The notes beneath the pieces were generated by a model. The model saw only the letters and a program-made list of their open reading frames with translations, did no database searches and was not told the origin of the DNA. A DNA stretch of 64,000 nt from Venturia oleaginea (taxonomy: Eukaryota; Ascomycota; Dothideomycetes; Venturiales; Venturiaceae), in NCBI GenBank assembly GCA_013176395.1, contig JABMLP010000007.1, positions 744,001 through 808,000 of the forward strand, given 5' to 3'. Below are positions 21,388 to 33,124 of this stretch, in pieces; within the stretch, counting starts at the first letter, position 1, and each line of letters opens with the position of its first letter. The translations under genes were made by a program, and so were the position numbers.

Positions 21388-23102
21388 GATGGAAGATGGT
21401 GTAGTGGAATTGAGGAAAGTAGTCCAGAGGTAGGATGTAGTTGTTATGATGTCGGTAGTGTTGAGGGTGTGGTTATAGTGACTGCCTGCTGGGTGTATCA
21501 AACAGGCGTATGCATCAGATTTGGGATATTATGCATCATCTGCCTCTTCCGAGGTACTCGTATAGATTTAACCTCTTACCCAATTCTTGTGGGCTAGAAG
21601 TGACCCGGGAGATTTGGAGAAGAGTGACCCAGCAACGTAAGTTTGGTCTCAGCTTCCAGATTATCTGATGAGGATGTCAAACTTGAGCCTTCCTTTGATC
21701 GATCATAACAAGCTACCGGTATGGAGTCGTGTTTGGCGAAGTGATTACTTAGTGAGAAGGATGCCAGATAATTCAACGTTGAGAACATCGAAGCTCAATC
21801 CTATGCTTTCTTGCGCATGGACTCATTATTACTCCAGCTATAGCGTGAGTGGTAATTGCCAATGCCTTCGTAAACATATATTGTTCAAGCTCGTCCTTCT
21901 TTCTTTTGCATGAATAAGACATACAAGTACCAACAGTTAGAACGAGACAGTCATTGTAACTGTTATCTAGTTCCGCTGAGCCCACACTTTACCCAAATGT
22001 TTCATCTGTAATTCTTCTACCTCAAACTGTTGAGATTCTCACTCAAGTTTTACAAACAGACAACACGATACCAGAATTTCAAGACTCTATCTCCAAAATT
22101 CGGGTATCGTATTATCTGCGAGCAAGAGTCAAGACTTGAGTAAGAATTTCCAGAGCTTAGAATCAATATGTAGAGTACAGATAACTTCGTAATCCAAATT
22201 CATGATTGTGTGCCTGTAAGAATTCTCGTTGCGAATCGGTTGAAGATCTTTCGCTGCATGATGTCGCTCTCATCCGCATCTCGCAATGACCATAACCACT
22301 GTTAGTATGAAGCGCCGTATTATACTTTGCAAGACTGATGAGAATAGCAATTGAAGAAATAGAGGAAAAGAAATTGTTGAGCACTGAGTAAAAGGATGCA
22401 AATAGAGGAGAAATGGACAAAGAAGACAAACACACACGGATGAATAATCTCCATGCCTTCATCCAAGATCTCACAAGACCCATCTTGACACAGCTGTCGA
22501 TGATCGTCTCAACCACAGAAAGAGGATAAGAAGGAGAACGCAACGAGAGCTGATAAAAAAATGATAGAAAACGAAGAGGATTAACAAAAACGACAAACCA
22601 CAAACATCCTCCTCTCATCCGCGACCCCATCGATGCCATCGACTCCAAATCCATCATATATTCATCCAAAACAATCTCAAGGAGTCAAGAGCAAGAGCAA
22701 GAATTCTGCATCCGTAATGCCTCAGGCCCTCCACCCAGGATTATTGTAAAACTAACGGAGAAAAGCGCCATCAAATTTACTCCGCAAAACCCACCCCTCC
22801 CCCTCTAACCCAATCCATCCAAGCCTAGAACAGCAATCCAAGTCCTCACCCCCTCAAACTCCTCAAAAAGCACGCAATACGTAGATCCCATCGCGATAGC
22901 TGTGCAAAATCGCGTAATCCGCGAAGTCGCCATAATACACGATACTAAAAATTCAGAAAGGACCGAGGTAGGGAAGGAAAAGAACATCTTAAGGGAAATA
23001 ATTTCACTAATTCTTTGAACTTCCTTAACCTCTCCATTGTGGCTCTGTTTCTCCCTGCTCAATTCCATCTACCTTTGATATACGTATACACATCTTTTTA
23101 AA
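21388..23102. other. Intergenic with one long imperfect hairpin
   Basis: No supported gene. A minus frame at 22163-22669 (168 codons) has no recognisable domain. A long inverted repeat lies at 22033-22150 (listed separately). The last 400 bases contain the promoter of the dioxygenase gene. Confidence 0.5.
22033..22150. repeat. Imperfect inverted repeat (about 118 bp), possible MITE or structured RNA
   Basis: The left arm starts ATTCTCACTCAAGTTTTAC and its inner end is ACGATACCAGAATTT. The right arm starts AAATTCGGGTATCGT and ends with AAGACTTGAGTAAGAAT. Outer and inner segments pair with about 1-3 mismatches each, and the middle bulges. The loop is about 16 bases. Confidence 0.7.
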
Positions 23103-24496
23103 ATGCCGGGTATACCCAATGAACTTGCTCCTCGTTCCATCTTCCCGGATGGGATCAGAACGTCCGGTCAACACCCACCCCTCTATGATCTACTGAAACC
23201 CTATGAAGAATTCCCAAAGGAAATCACAGGCCCCACAGTTTGGAAAAAGGAGGATTATGTCGATAAACCGAAAGCATGGGTCCATCGCTTCACCATAGAG
23301 GAGATTGAAGAATTGAGCGAAGCAGCAGATCAGTTCATCGAACGTGGGATCCCCTTAACCGGCATCTCAAAGGTACATAAATAACTTCCTTCTTATATCT
23401 CGAGCGCCAGTATGATTCGATACGTTGAAATAGCAAGCCTAACAATCTCACCGCCAGGCAAACTTCCCCCTCCGCCTCCTCTCAAAACCCCTCACAAACC
23501 TCCGCGAGGACCTCCTAAACGGCAAAGGCTTCATCCTCTTCAAAGACTTTCCAGCCTCCCAATGGTCCCCCCTAAAAACCTCAGTCGCCTACATGGGTCT
23601 CGGAACCTACCTAGGATACTTCGTATCTCAAAACGGACGCGGCCACGTCCTAGGCCACGTAAAAGACGTAGGCGACGACGCAACCCAAATAGACAAAGTA
23701 CGCATCTACCGCACAACAGCTCGTCAATTCTTCCACGCCGATGATTCGGATATCGTGGGGTTGCTTTGTTTGCATCGGGCGCAGGAGGGGGGAGAGAGTG
23801 ATTTGGTTTCTGTGCATGCGGTTTGGAATCGGTTGCAGAGGGAGTATCCGCATGTTGCTAGGACGTTGACGGAACCAATTTGGTATTTTGATCGGAAGGG
23901 GGAGACGTCTGTTGGGCAGGAGGAATATATTAGGACTTCGATATTTTATGTTGAGCCTACGGGTAAGGGGAGGGTGTACTGTAAATGGGACCCTTACTAT
24001 GTGAAATCCCTCACTCGATTTTCCTCCGAGGGCATCATCCCTGCTCTCTCAGAAGCGCAAGCAGAAGCGCTGGAGACACTGGAGAAAGTCTGCAACGAAT
24101 TAGCGTTGCACATGATTTTGGAAGTGGGCGATATACAGTTCTTGAGTAACGCGCATATTCTGCATGCAAGGACGGCTTACAAAGGTATGTTAGCACCGAG
24201 GTCACTCACCTCATTCCTGTCTCCTCGATTCACCACTTTTACCCACTAACCGTGGACTTTCCTAATACACTCGCTTCCAAACCTAAGAGTTTCACCACCT
24301 TTATGAAAACAAATGCTGACGAGAACAACCAGACCACCAACCCCCAATACCCCGTCGCCATCTCCTCCGCCTCTGGCTCAGCACACCAGAAGACGAAGGA
24401 GGATGGGCCCTCCCAATGCCCGACAGCAAGGAGAAGAAACGCGGTGGAATCCAAGTGAACGATACGCCTCCGCGAGCGACGTTGGACGCCGAGTAA
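23103..24496 (+). CDS. TauD/TfdA-family Fe(II)/2-oxoglutarate dioxygenase
   Basis: Exons 23103-23372, 23458-24184 and 24324-24496 give 389 residues in frame. The introns are 85 nt (GTACAT donor) and 139 nt (GTATGT donor). Family enzymes hydroxylate small acids or amines using Fe(II) and 2-oxoglutarate. The HxD iron motif is QFFHADDSD (His183, Asp185), the distal His is in AHILHARTAY (about 326), and the 2-oxoglutarate-binding Arg is in RRHLLRLWLS just after the last intron. The C-terminus ends GGIQVNDTPPRATLDAE, the pattern expected of the fungal subgroup. The substrate is unknown; sulfonates, carnitine-pathway compounds or secondary metabolites are all possible. There is no biosynthetic cluster next to it. 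Coding-strand composition flips sharply inside exon 2 (see findings). Confidence 0.87.
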
Positions 24497-25168
24497 GCTA
24501 CTAAGGAGAAAGGTACGGCTCAAGACGACTAAGCGGATTCTAGAGGGATGGAATTTTTGAACTGTAGAGATACGAAAATAGATCGAAGTGAGCAACCTAC
24601 ACGTAGGCTACACATACCCTCAGGCGAAAATGCGATTGTCGAATCGTATTGACGAGTTTAATTGTGAGGGTGTGCAGTGAACCTGATGCAATCTACCCGT
24701 GAGTTGTTTTGAGCAAGCTTCGTCTCGTCGACTTTTCGAATTAGCGAAATCTCATTATTCATATTTTGTGGTTATCCTTGTTGTGCTGGGTTGCGCTCTC
24801 TTCGGACCACAATTGAGTAAAGCAAAAAGCTAGCCAAAGAGTATTTTTTTAGACATTACTTTTGCCTATGGACTACTCTTCCTATAACGCGATTTGCCCT
24901 CTTGAGCCATTGTACTTGTTTCTCCACCATCTCTTAAAGCTGCCAAATGCTTCCAAGCAACGCCAGAGCTTGATTTTTCAAACGTTTCACCATGTTCATG
25001 GTTGAGGATCGGCTGCAATCTTCATCGATTCAAATACCATCCCTTGGGGCCCGATTTGGTCTTGTATGTCGGGTCTATTTGAGACGCCTCGCCAGGGCGC
25101 CGTTCACGGTCTGAATCCTCGACTGTTCAGGAATCAGCAATTTTGTAAATTCAAAAAAGCATGCGCGC
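24497..25168. other. Intergenic between convergent genes
   Basis: 3' UTRs of the dioxygenase and Sm D1 genes. No gene-like frame. Confidence 0.5.
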
Positions 25169-25740
25169 CTAGAAACCCCTTCCACCACCTCTGCCACGTC
25201 CACCGCCTCTTGGGCCACCGCGGCCGCGTCCACCACCTCTGCCTCCACGCGGTCCACCTCGACCGCCACGGTCGGTGCCACCTGCAACTTCCTTTCGGGC
25301 CTTGTTCTTTGGTTTTGGCGTGTCGTCAATGAGGAGCGTGTCTAGCGGGAGGGAGTCTGGGAGGATGTAATATCTAATGGTGTTGCCGCGGATGTTGATA
25401 GTGTCGAGGGCGATTGGTTCGCGGCCCTTTGCGGTCATCTTGACTGTTCGGAGTGCAGTGTTCATTTGCGGCGACACTGAGGCGATGGTGCCGTTGACGA
25501 TGGTGCCTGTCTGATGTTAGCGGTTCTGTGGTTTCCTCCTCTCGAGGGCCAATGATCCTGGGCGGGCTACATACCATTTTTAAGCTCAATTGTGACTGTC
25601 TCGTTTGCGCATTTCGTGAGGAATCTACATTACCGGGTCCGTCAGCCATTGTCCGTCGTCGCAACGAGCCTTGAGAGGGAGAGCTCAGTATGGGGCATCC
25701 ACGCTGTTGGAGGGGTGAGAGCTTACCTGACGAGCTTCAT
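25169..25740 (-). CDS. SMD1: Small nuclear ribonucleoprotein Sm D1
   Basis: Three exons: 25740-25727 (14 nt, MKLVR), 25624-25575 and 25506-25169, giving 133 residues. Both introns are standard (GTAAGC and GTATGT donors). Sm D1 is one of seven Sm proteins that form the ring around spliceosomal U1, U2, U4 and U5 snRNAs. Sm1 motif residues are present in [18 protein letters not shown] followed by [15 protein letters not shown], and the Sm2 motif is in [14 protein letters not shown]. The C-terminus is a long run of RGG/GRG repeats (about residues 103-131), the site of symmetric arginine dimethylation in other organisms. Length and N-terminus match the family well, including the very short first exon. 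Confidence 0.96.
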
Positions 25741-26217
25741 ATTGGCGGTTCAAGTTCGGAGGCTTGAGAAGAAGGCGCTTTGAGTCGTGTATTGAGTATC
25801 GTGGGTGGTTTTAGTTTCAAGTTACAGTGCTGGTTGAATCGAATCGCGCCTCACAATTTGAGCCGGGTATGCCTGATTCGCCTTGGAGCCTCATTTATAC
25901 TCGAGGAAATCACGGCGAGGGACTTCCAACAGACTTGATTTCTACACTCATTCTATCATCAAATTATTGCCATAGCCCAGCTTCAATGTGCAAATCCCTC
26001 CAATTATAAACCTCAGCTCGTTCTCCTGACCTCCACTCGAGCAGTATCGTTTGCAGGCCTGATATGGCTCATTTTTCAGGACGTGGGACTTGGTTTTATA
26101 TCTATCATACCCGGAGCAAGAATTCACATCGAGTGGGACACGAGGAAATAGTTCATGATTGATTCATTGAATACTGGCATCGTATTTGGGTATCATTCTA
26201 AGGTATTCAATCCATCT

Positions 26218-26533
26218 CTAGTTAGAGACCTTGTCTGGAACATTCTTTCCAGTCGCCTTCTCGAACATGCCACGAGCTCCGTCGGTCTATCATTCGATTA
26301 ACAGTTTGCTCTTCAGGTTATAAATAGGCCGAATACTCACAATCTTCTCATTCAAGTTGCGGTCGTTCCTCACGCCGAACTTCTTCTCTCCCATGTCAAG
26401 AGCTGTTGAGACGGTTAGCAATAAGATTTTCACAATAGAAAGAGCTTGACGAACCCTTGTCAACGTAGTCCTCCTTCTGACCAGCAGCGCCGGTGTTGGC
26501 GTTGGTGTTGGATGAGCCTCCGAGGTTGTTCAT
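26218..26533 (-). CDS. Small conserved fungal protein (69 residues)
   Basis: Three exons: 26533-26455, 26402-26341 and 26286-26218. The first donor, GTTCGT, is weak; the second, GTGAGT, is good. The protein is hydrophilic: an Asn/Gly/Ala-rich start (MNNLGGSSNTNANTG), then KEDYVDKALDMGEKKFG and NEKITDGARGMFEKATGK near the end. I recall very similar short proteins in many filamentous fungi, with the pattern DKxLDxxEKKFG...TNEKITDxAR, but no function for them. It looks stress- or dehydration-protein-like, which is inference from composition only. The gene lies between Sm D1 and the LACTB2-like gene on the same strand. Confidence 0.75.
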
Positions 26534-26964
26534 GTTGGCTGATTTGTGGGTTTTGGATTTGGATTTGGAATTGAGTGAAGAGATGAATTTTTTTTGGTTT
26601 GGAGACACAAAATGCACAGCAGTAGAAGGCTCTCTTATATATATATGCCCACGAGGCTGCCAATCCAGGGTCCAAAAGCTTGAGTTTGCGAAAGTGCCTC
26701 ATCAGGCGATGACGTAGCTGCACGTCACTTCAGCTCGACCATCCAGGCCTCTGACTTCAACACCATGCACGACTCCAGCATTCAAGCTGGCCCATCACTT
26801 TATTACTTGATATCATATGTGCATGTGGTTAGCCTGTAAGAAGTCAGGCGAAAGGGCACGATTACGATTATGGAGGAAGGTGGGACTTGAAGAATAGTTT
26901 TTCCAATCTCAAAATCGTCTATCATCTATCTAAACAAAGTGACTTCATGGAAAGAAGATAGAAC
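26534..26964. other. Intergenic
   Basis: Promoter of the small-protein gene and 3' UTR of the next gene. A short (TA)n run lies near 26636-26646. Confidence 0.5.
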
Positions 26965-27919
26965 CTACAAAACAGCCTTCCTACTCAAAATCCAAACTTC
27001 CTTCTCATCATCATGACTAACCTTCCCCTCCCCCTCCAGCTTCTCCAAAATCTGCAATATCCCCCTACTCGCGGGAACGTGCAAATTCTCAGGCACATCC
27101 TTATAAATCACCTTCACAATCTCCATGAGACTCATTCCCTTCCCCTCCCCTGCCGCTTCCAGAACCTGAATCACCTCTCTTTCCCTCATGGCGCGATGGG
27201 CGATATACTCCCTTATTTTCTCAGGACAGTTTGAGATCACGGCGCCGTGGCCGGGATACCCGCGCCCGCTTGCTACTTTGGACATTGCGTCGAGGGATTT
27301 GAGGTAGGTGGTGAGATCTTCGAAGACGGCCGTGCCGTGGCCTAGGACGTTGTCGCCTGTGAATAATGCATCTTCTTCCTCTAGAATGAGGGCCATGTGG
27401 TCTTGGGTGTGGCCTGGGGAGTGGAAAGCGTTTAGCGTTGCGCCATCGATCTTGAATTGCTGGCCATTTGTGATGTTTGTTTGGCCATTTGCTGGGTCGT
27501 TTTTGTAGACGGTTGGTTTTGGGGAGAGAGTGAGGATATCTTTTACGCCACCGATGTGGTCGGGATGCCAGTGAGTTAGGATCACGCTTTCCAGAGTGGC
27601 GTTTTCGGAGGATAATGTTTTCTTAACGTTGGTGATCCAAGTTGGTTTTCCTTCGCCTGTGTCTATTAAGATGCGCGAAGAACCTGTGCCGACGAGGTAT
27701 GTGTTTGTGCCTTTTCTTTTAGCGATTTCCCGGTTGGAATCTGGGGAGTGTTCTACCTTGCAATGTAAACTACTTCATTATTAGTAGGTTTGAACGAAAG
27801 AACGATTGCCGAAAAGTGATGACAAACAAACGTACCTTTCCCGGGTTTCCACCCAAGATCCGTATCACACTCGGACTCAGTCTCTCAACGTCGGGTAATT
27901 CCGCTCTTGGTGCAGACAT
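26965..27919 (-). CDS. LACTB2-like metallo-beta-lactamase hydrolase
   Basis: Three exons: 27919-27836, a 13-nt microexon at 27769-27757, and 27710-26965, giving 280 residues. The microexon restores the family motif FTLQGTNTYLVG; without it the frame is lost. The metal motif is THWHPDHIGG (about residues 78-87), with later ligands in HSPGHTQDH and TGDNVLGHG, and YPGHG further on. The C-terminal winged-helix-like part (ILQILEKLEGEGKV) is typical of LACTB2, a mitochondrial endoribonuclease in animals. Fungal relatives also include thioesterases that release products from non-reducing polyketide synthases, but none lies here, so a housekeeping role is likelier. An in-frame ATG at 27979 would add 20 residues rich in Leu, Lys and Arg, possibly a mitochondrial presequence from an alternative start. 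Confidence 0.9.
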
Positions 27920-28177
27920 GGTTCTAAGATATCGATAGAACAAGAGTTTTTGAGGCCTCAAAGCTAGGACCTTGTTCATGTCGCTACATCGTTATTCTTA
28001 TCCTCGCAAAGAAGACCTCGGCAATTCTCAGCCGTTTGGATTATGGCAGGCTTCATAAGCATTCTCAGGTATTCCCGCCGCACAGACAATGCTGCGAAGC
28101 TTACCGCACGCCATATGGTTCGAAAATCCTCACCACCGAAAACCCAGCTCATCATCAACAAAACTATAATCATCAAG
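27920..28177. promoter_or_regulatory. Shared intergenic region of a head-to-head pair
   Basis: Only 258 bp separate the start codons of the LACTB2-like gene (minus) and the EFM5-like gene (plus), so their promoters must overlap. No clear TATA box was seen. Confidence 0.5.
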
Positions 28178-28989
28178 ATGTCCGATTCGGATTCTGAGCC
28201 GTACGTCCGTATCATCTCTCCTCTTTTGGATTTCTCTAACAAAAGTCAAGGGAGCTCTCCTCCGCCGCCCTCGACGCTTTGAAACAATTCTACACGGAAA
28301 AGGAATCCCGCCAAAAGACCTTCGAAGACCTCAAAGCCGTCGCCGAAGATGACTTTTCCTCCGACACTCCATCTAAATCCCTCAAATATCCACTCTCCAT
28401 GGAAGCATTCACAGAAGATTGGAATGCATCTCAATTCTGGTATACCGATTCCACCGCCACAGCTCTCGCCAAACAACTCCTCGAAAATTGTACCGCGGAG
28501 ACGAGGATTAGTGTGTTGAGTGCACCGAGTGTATTTCTGCAACTGAAGAATTTGCTGAATGAGTGGCCCGGAGGGAGAACGAGACCGGCGGGGATTACGC
28601 TATTAGAGTTTGATACTCGATTTGGTGTTTTTGGGAAGGAATTCCAGGTTTACGATTTCAAGTTTCCTACTAAACTTCCTGCTGAGTTGAAAGCGCAGTT
28701 TGATGTTATCATTATTGATCCGCCCTTTTTGAGCGAGGATTGTCAGACGAAGACGGCGTTGACGGTGAGGTGGCTTGCGAAAAGTTGGGAGAAAGAGGGA
28801 TTGAAGTTGATTGCTTGTACGGGGGAGAGAATGGAGGGGTTGATTCATAAGTTGTATTCGAAGGTGGGGGTGAGGACAACGGATTTTGTGGTTGAGCATG
28901 CGAAGGGGTTAAGTAATGAGTTTAGGTGTTATGCTAATTTTGAGTGTGGGGAGTGGAAGTTGTTGGATGGGGTGGAGGGATCTGAATGA
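28178..28989 (+). CDS. EFM5: EFM5-type protein-lysine N-methyltransferase (eEF1A)
   Basis: Exon 1 is 28178-28200 (23 nt) and exon 2 is 28251-28989, giving 253 residues. The 50-nt intron has a GTACGT donor. The N-terminus is acidic (MSDSDSEPEL), followed by SSAALDALKQFYTEK, the usual start of the family. A QFWYTDSTA block and the catalytic DPPF motif (about residues 164-167, within IIIDPPFLSE) identify the N6-adenine-methyltransferase-like fold. The yeast and human relatives (Efm5, N6AMT2/EEF1AKMT1) methylate Lys79 of elongation factor 1A in the cytosol. Length agrees with the family. Coding-strand composition changes from C-rich to G-rich near 28495. Confidence 0.92.
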
Positions 28990-30483
28990 GATGGTTTGAG
29001 TGGGATCGAGGAAACCAGAGGGTAATCAGAGAAAGAGTCGAATTGGGTCCAAGTTCGAAATAAAAATGAAAAGAGAGGATACAGTTCTTTGAAAAAGACA
29101 TGAAACAACAAGCCGGCTGGGATGACTTAGGGTATTAGGGAAACAATGTTTACGAGTATGATTGGCGAGGATCAGAGGCAGCAATATACCCCAAGATTTG
29201 ACGATATTCGGATATAAATCTGTTTCCAGCAAAAAATCTTCGCAAGAGTACATCGAAAGAAGAATTCCAAACAAATACAGACGGCTAGAACTCGATCTAG
29301 TCTGAGCGACAACTTCAAAATTGATACCGAAACGAAGAAGAAGTCCGGCGACCTCTCTCTCACCTCTCAGGCGATCATCTCAAACAAACGTCCCAGGAAT
29401 TTTCGATACTCGAAAACCACCAGCGCCGATCTCGCACACACCACCTGTATCAAAACAATTCCTCGAATAAACCATCAATTTCCGGTGTGGTCTATCGGTC
29501 ATCCTTTCAGGCTTCATTTCACATAAAAACATACGAGGTGCGTCGTGGGAATTAAAAAACTTAGATATTTCCTAGTATTTGGTTGCCAATATCTTTCGCG
29601 AAATTAGTTTTTTGCAGGTTTTCCTTTTTCCAAGTTTTGGTGGTGGCCGCCGTAGTGTTCGAATGCGATATAAGTGGCGGTGAGTCTCCTTTTTGCCAAT
29701 GCCTGGGTTTTGGAGAGTGGGCACAGAGTAAGTTGGTGTTTTTGAAGTATGTCTCAACTTTTTCCAGTATCGGCTTGCTAATTGAGAGGGATATTGGATT
29801 TTGATTTCGAATGTGGGGTTTACAAGACAGCTTGCCGAAGGTCTCGCTGGACGGCATCATGATGCTCTTCACAGTCCTTGTCTTCCTCATACTTTTCCTA
29901 TCACTCACAAAAGACTCATTCTCACTGCTCTTCAAATATGCGAAAAACAGAATCTTCGAAACTGCTGACTTGGATTGAGTATGCTTTATTTGGAGGAGAC
30001 AATTGTTTGAAGAGCCGTGTCCGAAGAAATCTAAGAAATGCTTCAAGAATCGAGAGAGAAGTAAAACGATATAGGAATAAGTAAGGTATTCATCTCAGCG
30101 AGAATTTGTCATCACCCAGGATCTGTTCGCAGTTCCTAGCACTTTGGTTCTTGCTGTTTGAAGATGTCCAGGAATCCTCTAGGCATTCATTGTGTTACCA
30201 CAACATCATCATATGCCATGATGTTCAAAAAGAAAACAATATAACACCCGACGCCATCCACCAAATAAGAACCAATGACTAAGAAATGACACGGAAACTA
30301 TGATAACAGAGGCATAAAAGCTTTTCATCTCTTGGTCATCTCCTCTCTCTCGACACATCACACCAAAACTTCACCGAATAGTCAGCTTTCAACGATAGAA
30401 GTCTCGATCGATTCCTCCAACTGATATTAGACCATTGAAAGACGTAACAACAACCCACATCAAAAACACCAAGGCCTGGTGAT
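28990..30483. other. Long intergenic region, no supported gene
   Basis: Short frames on both strands only. The longest, minus 29561-30046 (161 codons), shows no domain and no codon regularity. Confidence 0.5.
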
Positions 30484-32147
30484 ATGTCCAGCCCGCCCAC
30501 TCCCAATCAAGGTACCCACCCCATCCGCACCTCCAACACCAACCCACATCTTCCAACTCACTCTCCCAAACTACAATCACAACAGCCCCAGAAAACTCCC
30601 ATCTAAAACTTCCAGAACCCCCAGAGCATCCACGCGACGACATAGCAACCTACCTCCGAAAGAACAGAAACAAACAAAAGGCCTCTCGACGAGCCAATCC
30701 CAAACAGGCAGCCGACAAGTATCAAGCGGCAACCTTGGCTCAGCAGGAAGCTCAGCGCGCGCGTGGGAAACAGGAAGAACGCGCCAAATTACAGCAGGAG
30801 GCTAGAGAGAGGTTGGCGGCGAAACAGCATAGTACACCCAGTTCAGCTCCTTTGTCGACTTCAGTGAAGAAGACTGGTCTTGAGGAAGAGATGAACACGC
30901 CACCAAATCCCGACAGCACGACTTGGTCGAATGGAAATATGAGTGAGGAGTTGGCGGGTATGACGGAGGTAGAAGAGGGAGGTTGGAGTTTGTTTTGTCC
31001 GATAGGTTCACCTACTCAGCTTCCTACTCAGACAGGCCAGTCGATTCAGCAAGGTCAGTCGATCCAGCCAGACTTGAACGCTCCCATCGCGCCAATGGCT
31101 CCAATGCAACCAACAACGGCCCGCTTGATCGGTCCAATGCAGACAGCAGGAGATGCTTCAGTCCAACGCAATGATAACAGCCGACAGCGAGATAGCCATC
31201 AACGCGATAACAACGCCCGGAATCTGGACACGATGCGCGAGGAGACGCCATATGATCGGTCTCCCAATCTTCAGTCAATACAGCCAAACCAGCCAAATCA
31301 ATTCAACCAGTCCCACCAGCCCCTACACCCCTCACGCGCCTTCTCCCTCGCGCCTCCTCCCCAAACCTTCGAACTCACAACCTCCACCCGAAAACGAAAA
31401 CGCGAAGCAATCACCACCCACGCAGACATATCCACGATAATCAAATTCCTCGAACGTCTAGACCAACAACAAACCCTCGACCTCGCCAACCGCAACAGTG
31501 AAATAATGCGTCTAAACCTCCAACTAAGCGATATCCGCGCCCTAACCACCTCCCCCACCTCCTCCACCGAAGATCAAACCGGCAGAAAAAAGGGCCAAAC
31601 AATAGCCCAACAAACCGCCTCTCTCAGAGCTCAAGTCGCCTCCCTCTCCCGCTTCAAAATAGACGCCGAATACAAACTCCTCAAACTAGAAGAAATCCTA
31701 ACCGAAAAAGAGACGGAAATCCAATCCTTTGAAACCTGGTCCGCGGAAAGACACTCCCTCGTCTCCAAACAGAGAGAGGGCGAAGCCCATCTCTCGCAGG
31801 CCCAGGACCAAGTCCGTAAATTCATGGATGCGTTTAATCGCGAGGCGGCGTTCCGTCAGGACCTACACAGGAAATTGGAATCGCAGGAACGGTTTAATGG
31901 TAAGCTTTCTAAGGATTTGAAGAGGAAGAATGAGGAGGTTAGGGTGGGTGGGGAGGGAAGGGAGAGGTATTTTAGGTTGGTTGGGGCGGTTAGGGGGTTG
32001 TTTGGGTATGTGCAGATGGAGACGATGTGTAGTGAGAAGTTTGGGGATGTGGGGAGGGCTTTAAAGAGGGTTAGGGATTTGGTTGTTGAGGAGGGAGCGG
32101 GTGGTGTTGGTGGTAGTGGTGGGGGGTTGGGTGGGGGTGTGAAGTAG
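30484..32147 (+). CDS. Uncharacterised protein with basic N-terminus and C-terminal coiled coil
   Basis: Exon 1 (30484-30511) encodes MSSPPTPNQ and joins across a 74-nt intron (GTACCC donor, CAG acceptor) to exon 2 (30586-32147), giving 529 residues. The N-terminal region has a basic block (YLRKNRNKQKASRRANPK) and a helical Ala/Gln/Glu-rich stretch (QQEAQRARGKQEERAKLQQ). The middle is Gln/Pro/Asn-rich and low in complexity. From about residue 270 a long coiled coil begins (ADISTIIKFLERLDQQQ through SLSRFKIDAEYKLLKLEEIL) and runs to about 440. The last 35 residues are very Gly-rich. I do not recognise the family. The acidic/basic layout could suit a chromatin or cytoskeletal scaffold, but that is speculation. 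Coding-strand composition switches near 31810. Confidence 0.68.
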
Positions 32148-33124
32148 GCTGTTTTTGGGAGTGGGAATGGGAAGTAAATTTATTTGGAGTGGATGGCAAG
32201 GTGATTATGGAGGTTGTGTTTGATTCCATGCTAATTTGATGGATGGGTAGTCGAATGGAGGAAATGCTGAAAAACATTGGAATTGTATTCCAACTCTGGA
32301 CAAACCCAGGTTTTCCTGGCAGATCCCCCTCTACAAAATTCGGCACCGGGATTTCTAAACAGTTTAATACGAGTTTGAGGACGATGTATAATCTCTCCTC
32401 TTCATACGAGATCTTGAGATTCTTCCCCAAATTTCAGCACCGGGAATTCGGGATACTATTAATAAACCTACAATAACGACTTCCAACATACATAACGGGA
32501 GATCCAAACCTGAGAAAACTCATCACTAGAATTTCGATATACGAAAGAGATGTGCGCTTAGTATAGTCTACCTCAATCTTAACAAAGTCGATTATGTTAG
32601 TACCTGTGAATTTATCAGATTGGGGGTTTGGATATGCTAATTGTATTATGTAGGATTCAAATAGGCCCAGGGGACATCTGATGTCCTGTATCACTTGAGT
32701 TGTCACTGTGTTAATTGGTGCGGATTTTTTTTTTTTTTGATATTGGCTCGTTGTTCTCTGTTATTAGGTGAGCTGTGGCTCAAATGGGTTTGTTCTTGGA
32801 TATAATTGTGCGTGGGAGGTGATGGTTTTGAGATGTATGCTGGATAGATAGTGGCTCGGTAGGATATTTTATCGATTTCGAGAATTCTAGGCGTGAGTGT
32901 GCGTTGAAGGGAGATAATCTATATTTCAGGTAGACAATCGTCATCGATGTTTGTTTGTACATCACCTCCTTCTTCTGTAAATCGATGGTTGTCGACACGA
33001 TCACATCAGGAAATCCCAAATCATCATGAAATAACCCAGTGTTTACATACCGATCATCCCAACCATCTGAATTCCTTCACCTTCGCAAACTCCTTCGCAA
33101 ACTTCATTCTCATAGAACAAACAT
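32148..33124. other. Intergenic between convergent genes
   Basis: Contains a 14-T run at 32725-32738. No gene recognised. Confidence 0.5.

Noticed and set aside
20455..21501. Treating 20514-21387 and 19695-20458 as two genes
   Set aside because: A standard 55-nt intron joins them in phase (GTATTT donor, AAG acceptor), and the second exon starts in mid-protein if used alone.
22163..22669. 168-codon minus frame
   Set aside because: Low-complexity Ser/Leu composition, no family match, and weak start context; likely chance.
29561..30046. 161-codon minus frame in the 28990-30483 gap
   Set aside because: No domain, irregular composition and overlapping frames in other phases of the same strand.
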